A DNA stretch of 9,746 nucleotides, from contig MAGV01000062.1 in NCBI GenBank assembly GCA_001717015.1, forward strand, positions 1 through 9,746. The letters are read 5' to 3'. This document shows positions 3,710-9,746 of this stretch, in pieces. The stretch is from Candidatus Methanosuratincola petrocarbonis (ex Vanwonterghem et al. 2016). GTDB lineage: Archaea; Thermoproteota; Methanomethylicia; Methanomethylicales; Methanomethylicaceae. Position 1 is the first letter of the stretch. Every line of letters begins with the position of its first letter. Made by a program: the position numbers and the translations under genes. The notes beneath the pieces were generated by a model. It saw nothing but the letters and a program-made list of their open reading frames with translations. It had not been told where the DNA came from and did no database searches.

Positions 3710-6478
3710 ATGATCGCTGGACCTGAGGCTTACAGGCTGGAATTCTTCACGGAGAACGGTTTCCTTAGGAAGACGTGCAAGTCATGTGGGCGCAATTTCT
3801 GGACCCTTGACCCAGACAGGGAGGTCTGTGGGGATTCTCCCTGCACGCCCTATTCCTTCATTGGCGACCCGCCGACAAAAAAGGCGTACAGCATCGGGGA
3901 GATGCGTGAGGCTTTCCTATCCTTCTTCGAGAGGAATGGGCATGCGAGGGTGAGGCGCTATCCGGTGGTCGCCAGGTGGAGGGAGGACATTTTCCTGACA
4001 ATCGCCTCTATCGCCTGCTTCCAGCCCCACGTCACTAGTGGGGAGGTTCCGCCCCCGTTCAACCCGCTTACAATCTCACAGCCATGCATAAGGCTGAACG
4101 ACTTGGACAACGTCGGGAAGACCGGAGGCCGCCACATGAGCATCTTCGAGATGATGGCACACCATGCATTCTCGAGCGCTCAGAATGAAGTTTACTGGAA
4201 AGAAGAGACCGTAAAATACCACCACGAGTTCCTCACGAAGGAGCTGGGTATCGATGGGGAGGAGATATCCTACATCGAGCACTGGTGGGAGGGGGGCGGC
4301 GACGCCGGTCCTGACCTTGAGGGGATCGTGAGGGGGATCGAGCTCTCGACTTTGGTGTTCATGCAGTACAGGAAAGTGGGCGGCGAATACCGGGAGCTGC
4401 CGATCAGGATAGTAGATACTGGCTACGGTCTTGAGCGCTTCACCTGGATCTCCCAGGGGACCCCTACTGCGTTCCAGGCAGTCTACGGGGGGCTCTTCGA
4501 CGATCTTCTCTCGATAGCTGGATTGGAGATGCCCGAAGGGGAGATACTCGCTGAGAGCACAAGGTACGCCGGCTTGATGAACATTGTTGATACGGGATCG
4601 CTGCGCGCCACTCGCGCAAAGGTAGCCGAGAAGATCGGCACAGACCCGGACTCTTTGGAGAGGCTGCTCTCTCCGCTCGAGAAAGCCATGGCGATCCTCG
4701 ACCACACGAAGACCCTTGCGTTCATGCTGGGCGACGGCATTGTTCCGTCCAACGTCAAGGCCGGCTACCTTGCAAGGTTGCTGATCAGGCGCACACACAG
4801 GATCATACAGTCACTCGGGATGAGGTCCAGCCTCTCCGACCTCCTGCTGATGCAGGTGGAGCACTGGAGGGACCAGTTCCCAGAGCTCTCCGAACGGGCG
4901 GACTACATCAGGAAGGTCTGCGACCTCGAGCTGGAGCGCTACGCCAAGACGATCGAGCAGGGGAAGGCGCTTGTCGGGAGGCTGCTCAACCTCAAAGGGG
5001 TCCGAGAGACCGGGAGGCTGCCTGGTGATAAGCTGATAGAGCTCTACGACTCGAACGGCCTGCCTCCAGAGGTCGTGAAGGAGATCTGCGAGGCGCAAGG
5101 CATATCCGTGGAGATCCCTGACACATTCGACACAATAGTAGCAGAGAGGCACGCAGGCGGCTCAAAGGCAAAGCCTTCAAAGGGCGAAGAGCGTGGTGGC
5201 GATAGCCGCCCGTTCGAGGGCCTTCCGGCTCTGCCCGAAACCCAACTCGTCTACTACGAGCAGCCGGGGCTGAAAAGGCTGCGCTGCAAGGTCATATATG
5301 CCGATCCAGGCAGGGTCGTCCTTGACAGGACGTTATTCTACCCTGAGGGCGGGGGACAGCTGAGCGATACAGGGACAATGACAAAAGCATGCTCTACCGT
5401 CAGGGTCAAGCAGGCGCTTAAGTCGAGAGGGGTCGTAGTCCACTTGGTCGAGAACGGGGGCGTCTTGGCTCCTGGGGATGAAGTCGAGTGCGAAGTGGAC
5501 TGGGAGAGGAGGACGAGCTTGCAGAGGCACCACTCCTCGACACACATACTGCTCGGCGCTGCGAGGAAAGTCCTCGGGGAGCACGTATGGCAGGAGGGCG
5601 CGCAGAAGTACGTCGAGAGGAGCCGGCTTGACATATCGCACTTCGAGAAGATAACTGCCGAACAGCTACGTGAAATAGAGTCGGTAGCAAACCGAATAAT
5701 AGGGGAGTGCCGCCCAATCAGGGCATACTTCGAGGAGCGGAACAGGGCCGAGCAAAAGTTCGGGATGCGCCTCTACCAGGGAGGGGTCGTCTATGGGCCG
5801 ACGATAAGGGTCGTTGAGGTGGAGGGTTGGGACGTTGAGGCATGCGGCGGGATGCACTGCTCGAACACGGGCGAGATAGGCTTCTTGAAGATAATCCGGG
5901 CGGAGCGGATACAGGACGGGGTTGAGCGGATCGAGTTCGCCTCAGGACCGGCTGCCCTTGCCTACGTGCAGGGCCTGGAGTCTAGGATCGACCGCATATC
6001 CGAAATCCTGAACACCCCTGCCGACAGACTGGAGAAGTCCGCTGAGGGGCTTGTGTCGTCACTCTCAGACTCCAAGAAGACGATCGAGCGACTCAGGAAG
6101 GCCCTGGCAGCCGAGATCTTGCCCTTCCTCATCCCTTCAGCTGAGGCATTCGGCAGCCTCAGGTTATACTGCCGCCTGTTCGGGAACCTCCGGAGCGAGG
6201 ACCTTCTTGCGATCGGCTCTTCCCTAGTGGCTAAAGACCATAACGCCGTAGCATTTTTCGCATCCTCGATCGATGGAGGGATACTCATAATGGCAGGCGA
6301 CTCTGCCGTCAAATCGGGTGTCGATGCAGGTGGGCTAGCCGCGGAGCTCGCTAAATTCCTTTCTGGCAAGGGAGGGGGGAAGAAGGATTTGGGCCAGGGG
6401 AGGGTCCCTCCGTCTTCCCTGGGAGACTTTGAGCATGCTGCGGTAAGGCTTAAGGGCATCCTTAAGGCAATTAGTTGA
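3710..6478 (+). CDS. alaS: Alanyl-tRNA synthetase (archaeal type, class II, with editing domain)
   Basis: AlaRS charges tRNA-Ala and edits mischarged Ser/Gly-tRNA-Ala. The 922-residue length is usual for Archaea. An N-terminal zinc-type site, C23-x2-C26 with C40 and C45, is an archaeal hallmark. The class II catalytic core includes RWREDIFLTIASIACFQPHV, QPCIRLNDLDNVGKTGGRHM and motif 3, GYGLER at 238-243. A charged low-complexity linker lies near 485-505. The editing region begins around FYPEGGGQLSDTG. It retains the metal/editing residues of HxxxH (H608, H612) and CxxxH (C712, H716, in CGGMHC). The C-terminal C-Ala domain ends with a Gly-rich GKGGGKKDLGQG segment. ATG 3710 is the only start close by, because an in-frame TAG sits at 3701-3703; AAGGT at 3697-3701 is its ribosome-binding site. 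No key residue appears lost. Confidence 0.97.
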   Translation: MIAGPEAYRLEFFTENGFLRKTCKSCGRNFWTLDPDREVCGDSPCTPYSFIGDPPTKKAYSIGEMREAFLSFFERNGHARVRRYPVVARWREDIFLTIASIACFQPHVTSGEVPPPFNPLTISQPCIRLNDLDNVGKTGGRHMSIFEMMAHHAFSSAQNEVYWKEETVKYHHEFLTKELGIDGEEISYIEHWWEGGGDAGPDLEGIVRGIELSTLVFMQYRKVGGEYRELPIRIVDTGYGLERFTWISQGTPTAFQAVYGGLFDDLLSIAGLEMPEGEILAESTRYAGLMNIVDTGSLRATRAKVAEKIGTDPDSLERLLSPLEKAMAILDHTKTLAFMLGDGIVPSNVKAGYLARLLIRRTHRIIQSLGMRSSLSDLLLMQVEHWRDQFPELSERADYIRKVCDLELERYAKTIEQGKALVGRLLNLKGVRETGRLPGDKLIELYDSNGLPPEVVKEICEAQGISVEIPDTFDTIVAERHAGGSKAKPSKGEERGGDSRPFEGLPALPETQLVYYEQPGLKRLRCKVIYADPGRVVLDRTLFYPEGGGQLSDTGTMTKACSTVRVKQALKSRGVVVHLVENGGVLAPGDEVECEVDWERRTSLQRHHSSTHILLGAARKVLGEHVWQEGAQKYVERSRLDISHFEKITAEQLREIESVANRIIGECRPIRAYFEERNRAEQKFGMRLYQGGVVYGPTIRVVEVEGWDVEACGGMHCSNTGEIGFLKIIRAERIQDGVERIEFASGPAALAYVQGLESRIDRISEILNTPADRLEKSAEGLVSSLSDSKKTIERLRKALAAEILPFLIPSAEAFGSLRLYCRLFGNLRSEDLLAIGSSLVAKDHNAVAFFASSIDGGILIMAGDSAVKSGVDAGGLAAELAKFLSGKGGGKKDLGQGRVPPSSLGDFEHAAVRLKGILKAIS

Positions 6479-6525
6479 TCTGTACTTGCTGATGGACTTA
6501 CTTCAAATGAGCTGGAGATGTTTGC

Positions 6526-9414
6526 ATGCCCCTCGATCTCAAGAGTCTTGAAGAAAAGTGGCAGAGGCGCTGGAGCGAGGCCAGAGTATTCGAGGCCGAC
6601 CCTGACCCAAACAAGCCGAAATACTACCTGACCGTCGCATACCCTTACCCGAACTCGCCCCAGCACATAGGCCACGCAAGGACCTACACCTTGGCTGACG
6701 CGCACGCCCGGTACATGCGGATGAAGGGCTACAACACGCTATTGCCAATGGCTTTCCACTACACGGGCACCCCCATACTCGCGATGAGCAAAAGGGTTGC
6801 CGCAAAGGACTCCGAGCTGATAGACGTCTTCGTGAACCTCTATGGGGTGGACGCATGCTTAATAGATTCGTTCAAGGATCCGCTGAACATAGCGAGGTAC
6901 TTCCACCGCGACATAAAGCTCGGGATGCAGGCGATGGGATTCTCGATCGACTGGAGGCGGGAATTCACAACAATCGACCCTGCGTACACAAAGTTCATAG
7001 AATGGCAGTTCAGGAAGCTCCTCTCGGCCGGTCTGATCACAAAAGGATCGCACCCTGTCGGGTGGTGCCCCTCCTGCATGAGTGCAGTGGGCCAGCATGA
7101 CACGAAAGGTGATCTGGAGCCCGAGGTTGTCGAGTTCACTGCCATAAAATTCAGGATGGGGGACATCAGCCTCCCGGTCGCAACCCTCCGCCCCGAAACC
7201 GTCTTCGGCGTGACCAACATATGGGTAAACCCGAACGCCAAGTACGTGGAGGTCGAGGTGGACGGGGAGCGCATGGTAGTCAGCGAAAGCTCCCTCCAAA
7301 AGCTCAAGGGGATGATGCCAAAGATCGAACGCGTAAGGGACCTCGCTGGGACGGAGTTGGTGGGCAGGCGTGCTGTGAACCCGGTGACTGGCTCCGAAGT
7401 GCCGGTGCTCCCCGCCGAGTTCGTGGATCCCAACAACGCCACCGGGGTGGTGATGTCAGTCCCTGCGCATGCGCCCTATGATCTGCTCGCCCTACGGGAC
7501 CTCAAGTCAAATTCTGACGCGATCCGTTCATATGGCATAGATCAGCGCGCAATCGCCGCCATAGAGCCGATACCAGTCGTCGCACTCGAAGGCTTCTCGA
7601 CTGTGCCGGCTGAGGATGTCGTGAAGAGGCTGGGCGTCAAGGACCAGCACGATCCGAAGGGAGAGATTGCCACCAAGGAGCTCTACCAGAAGGAGTTCCA
7701 CCAAGCAAAGATGCTGCCGACTACCGGTGAGTATGCGAACATGCCGGTCAGTAAGGCAAAGGACAGGATAAAACAGGATCTGGTCTCCAGCAGGAGGGCC
7801 TTCCTTTTCTACGAGATAATCAACGGGCCCATCCACTGCAGGTGCGGCGCGGAGGTCACTGTCAACCTCGTCGAGGATCAGTGGTTCATCAACTACGCCG
7901 ACGAGTCCTGGAAAGAAAAGGTGAGGAAGCACCTGAAGAGCATGTCCCTCGTACCCGATGATCTCCGACAGGAGTTCGAGAACGTCGTGGAGTGGCTGAA
8001 GGAGAAGGCCTGCGCGAGGAGGGCCGGGCTTGGCACGAGGCTGCCCTGGGACAAGGAATGGGTGATCGAAAGCCTCTCGGACTCGACGATCTATATGGCG
8101 TTCTACACGATATCGAGGGTGATCAACGAGCGCAATGTTGACCCGTCCTCCCTCACCGACGAGGTCTTCGACTATGTCTTCTTTGGGAAGGGAGATCCCT
8201 CTGCCCTGCCGATCGAGAGGGGCGTACTGGAGGAGATGCGCAGGGAGTTCAATTACTTCTATCCTTTGGACAGCCGGCACTCGGGCAGGGATCTCGTCCC
8301 GAACCACTTGACCTTCTTCGTCTTCAACCATGTCGCCATATTCCCCGAGCAGTATTGGCCGAGGCAGATAGCGGTCAACGGCAGCGTCCTGATGGACGGG
8401 AAGAAGATGTCAAAGTCCCTTGGCAATATCATCCCTCTCCACAAGGCGATAAAGATCTATGGCGCCGACACGCTGAGGACCTCGATACTCTCAGCCTCAG
8501 AGCTCCTGCAGGACGCAGACTTCAGCGACTCCCAGGCGAAGAGCATCCGATCCAGGCTCATGGAGTTCTATGACCTCTCCTGCTCATACGCCGATGCTGG
8601 TGCGCTAGATCTTGCTTCCGCAGACCAGCTTGACAAATGGATCATTAGCAGGGTTCAGCGGGTGGTCTTACAAGTGGACTCCTCGATGCAGTGCCTCAGG
8701 ATGAGGGAGGCGATACACTGCGCCTTCTACACACTCCAGCAGGACCTGCAGTGGTACATGCGGCGCCGCGGTAACCGCTGCAGCGACCCTAAGACCAGGT
8801 CGATCATTAAGTATGTCCTCGAATCGATTGTGAAGCTGATGGCGCCCTTCGCCCCGCACATATGCGAGGAGATCTGGGAGATGTTCGGGAGGGAGGGGTT
8901 TGTTTCAGTAGCCCCATACCCGTCTGCCGATCAGTCGCTCATATTCGAGAAGGACGAGATAGCCGAGGATCTGCTGAAATCCTTGGTCTGCGACACAGCC
9001 GAGATCATCCGCGTGACTGGCATCTCCCCCACCCGGATATGCTACTATACCTCGCCCAAATGGAAGTGGGAGATCTACCTCAAAGCCCTCTCAGCCTTGG
9101 ATTCGGGGGTTGACCCCAAGAGCCTCGTCAGAGCGCTTATGAAGGACCCGGAGATAAGGAAGAGGGGAGGCGAGGCTGCCAAATTCATCAACACCATATC
9201 CTCCTGCGTCATAACGCTCCCCAAGGAGGAACGGAAAAAGATTCTTAGGAACTCAGGGATCGACGAGAACGCTTTCATCGGGGAGTGCGCTGGCTTCCTT
9301 TCGGAGTACTTCAAGTGCAAGGTTGAGATACAGAGTGCAGACTCGCCCAGATACGATCCGAAGGGCAAGGCGGGGCAAGCCTCACCCCTGCGACCTGCGA
9401 TATACGTAGAGTAG
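6526..9414 (+). CDS. leuS: Leucyl-tRNA synthetase (archaeal type, class Ia, with CP1 editing domain)
   Basis: LeuRS charges tRNA-Leu and hydrolyses mischarged products. The 962 residues fit the archaeal/eukaryal-type enzyme. Visible landmarks are HIGH at 47-50 (PQHIGHARTY), a CPSC zinc-type pair (C181, C184) and the threonine-containing TLRPET motif at 220-225 of the CP1 editing domain. The editing motif VPAHAPYD has D319 as the usual universal aspartate. A second CRCG pair lies near 440-445 and KMSKS is at 627-631. Anticodon-binding helices and a C-terminal domain follow, ending PLRPAIYVE. Catalytic and editing sites both look intact. ATG 6526 has GGAGATG (6514-6520) 5 nt upstream. It begins 47 nt after alaS with no TATA box between, so the two are probably co-transcribed. 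The stop is doubled in frame (TAG-AAG-TAG, 9412-9420). Confidence 0.97.
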   Translation: MPLDLKSLEEKWQRRWSEARVFEADPDPNKPKYYLTVAYPYPNSPQHIGHARTYTLADAHARYMRMKGYNTLLPMAFHYTGTPILAMSKRVAAKDSELIDVFVNLYGVDACLIDSFKDPLNIARYFHRDIKLGMQAMGFSIDWRREFTTIDPAYTKFIEWQFRKLLSAGLITKGSHPVGWCPSCMSAVGQHDTKGDLEPEVVEFTAIKFRMGDISLPVATLRPETVFGVTNIWVNPNAKYVEVEVDGERMVVSESSLQKLKGMMPKIERVRDLAGTELVGRRAVNPVTGSEVPVLPAEFVDPNNATGVVMSVPAHAPYDLLALRDLKSNSDAIRSYGIDQRAIAAIEPIPVVALEGFSTVPAEDVVKRLGVKDQHDPKGEIATKELYQKEFHQAKMLPTTGEYANMPVSKAKDRIKQDLVSSRRAFLFYEIINGPIHCRCGAEVTVNLVEDQWFINYADESWKEKVRKHLKSMSLVPDDLRQEFENVVEWLKEKACARRAGLGTRLPWDKEWVIESLSDSTIYMAFYTISRVINERNVDPSSLTDEVFDYVFFGKGDPSALPIERGVLEEMRREFNYFYPLDSRHSGRDLVPNHLTFFVFNHVAIFPEQYWPRQIAVNGSVLMDGKKMSKSLGNIIPLHKAIKIYGADTLRTSILSASELLQDADFSDSQAKSIRSRLMEFYDLSCSYADAGALDLASADQLDKWIISRVQRVVLQVDSSMQCLRMREAIHCAFYTLQQDLQWYMRRRGNRCSDPKTRSIIKYVLESIVKLMAPFAPHICEEIWEMFGREGFVSVAPYPSADQSLIFEKDEIAEDLLKSLVCDTAEIIRVTGISPTRICYYTSPKWKWEIYLKALSALDSGVDPKSLVRALMKDPEIRKRGGEAAKFINTISSCVITLPKEERKKILRNSGIDENAFIGECAGFLSEYFKCKVEIQSADSPRYDPKGKAGQASPLRPAIYVE

Positions 9415-9435
9415 AAGTAGAGGGTAGTGCTTAGG

Positions 9436-9746
9436 ATGTCTGACACCTTGAGGGAGGCTGCGGCCGACTTGAGGCACCTCCTCTCGAGGGGGTACAGGCG
9501 TTCTTCAGCCGTGAGGTTCGTGGCTGACAGGTATCGCCTGTGCAGGGCAGAGCGGCTCGCCCTGTACCGCTGCGTCTACCCGAAGGAGGCTGCAGAGGCC
9601 CACCTGAGGAAGCTCGTCCCTGCCGAGGATCTGCGGGGCGCGGTCATGTCCATAGACGGCTTCAACGTCCTGCGGACTGTCCACGCCGCATTGCACGGGC
9701 GCCCCATCTACCTCTGCGACGACGGGTTCGTGAGGGACATCTCAAT
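9436..9746 (+). CDS. DUF434 family protein of unknown function (3' end outside window)
   Basis: The visible 103 residues match the archaeal DUF434 family as I remember it. The matching segments are LLSRGYRRSSAVRFVADRYR (15-34), a helical RAERLALYRCVYP, then MSIDGFNVLRTVHAAL (71-86) and YLCDDGFVRDIS (92-103). No experimentally established role is known to me. The short IDGFNVL strand followed by an acidic CDDGFVRD resembles, by eye, the DGYN motif of NYN/PIN-fold nucleases, so an RNA-processing role is possible but unproven. No signal peptide or membrane segment is seen. Start: ATG 9436 is preferred and GTG 9427 is possible, with an in-frame TAG at 9418-9420 bounding the frame. GAGGG at 9420-9424 is the probable ribosome-binding site. 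It follows leuS by 21 nt, so it is likely in the same transcript. Confidence 0.8.
   Translation, partial: MSDTLREAAADLRHLLSRGYRRSSAVRFVADRYRLCRAERLALYRCVYPKEAAEAHLRKLVPAEDLRGAVMSIDGFNVLRTVHAALHGRPIYLCDDGFVRDIS

Noticed and set aside
3402..3713. Plus-strand frame of 103 codons overlapping rpl12 and the spacer up to alaS
   Set aside because: It is the out-of-frame reading of the Ala/Pro/Lys/Glu repeats of L12 (giving Arg/Gln/Pro low complexity) and then runs through the terminator and the alaS promoter.
6479..6525. Possible C/D-box-like guide RNA in the alaS-leuS gap (CTGATGG near 6489-6495)
   Set aside because: The C box is imperfect and no convincing D, C' and D' boxes occur at proper spacing in the 47-nt gap, whose 3' part is the leuS ribosome-binding site.
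7528..8331. Long minus-strand open frame (267 codons) opposite leuS
   Set aside because: It lies wholly inside leuS, which has all class Ia motifs. The protein has no recognisable family and has the composition expected of an antisense shadow in G+C-rich coding DNA.

Overview
The window is a compact piece of archaeal chromosome carrying core information-processing genes, all on the + strand. The order secE–spt5–L11–L1–L10–L12–alaS, the archaeal/eukaryotic-type L10 (P0) and L12 (P1-like, ending in GLGSLFG), the zinc-containing archaeal AlaRS and archaeal LeuRS, and the TATA-type promoters all point to Archaea. Sulfolobus-like lineages have alaS after the L11–L12 genes, so a TACK archaeon is the best guess (for example a Methanomethylicia/Verstraetearchaeota, Bathyarchaeia or similar uncultured lineage). 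The phylum cannot be fixed from the sequence alone. There is no sign of a mobile element, CRISPR array, tRNA, rRNA or foreign DNA.

Layout: (i) 3-263, the 3' end of a D-aminoacyl-tRNA deacylase (dtdA). (ii) A TATA promoter at about 276-289 drives a tight operon secE–spt5–rpl11–rpl1–rpl10 (341-3096), with gaps of 2-24 nt and one 11-nt overlap. (iii) A 115-nt gap holds a perfect 8-bp inverted repeat and a second TATA promoter, which appears to serve rpl12 alone (about 3212-3535). A GC-rich hairpin and T-tracts follow it as a terminator. (iv) A third TATA promoter precedes alaS (3710-6478), leuS (6526-9414) and a partial DUF434-family gene (9436 to the window end), probably co-transcribed.

How they work together: SecE anchors the Sec61/SecY translocon. 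Spt5 is the RNA polymerase processivity factor. L11, L1, L10 and L12 build the L1 stalk and the GTPase-activating P-stalk of the large ribosomal subunit. AlaRS and LeuRS charge tRNAs and both retain editing sites, while DtdA removes D-amino acids from tRNA.

This is a mostly ordinary housekeeping region and I found no undescribed system. The points most worth checking are: L12 may start at a non-canonical ATC codon, because the only GTG lies inside its own Shine-Dalgarno sequence; L10/P0 ends without the usual acidic GLGxLFG tail, which L12 still has; a CCTGAAAA-N10-TTTTCAGG palindrome abuts the L12 core promoter; Spt5 carries a charged C-terminal extension; and the DUF434 protein has a DGFN motif reminiscent of NYN/PIN-type nucleases.
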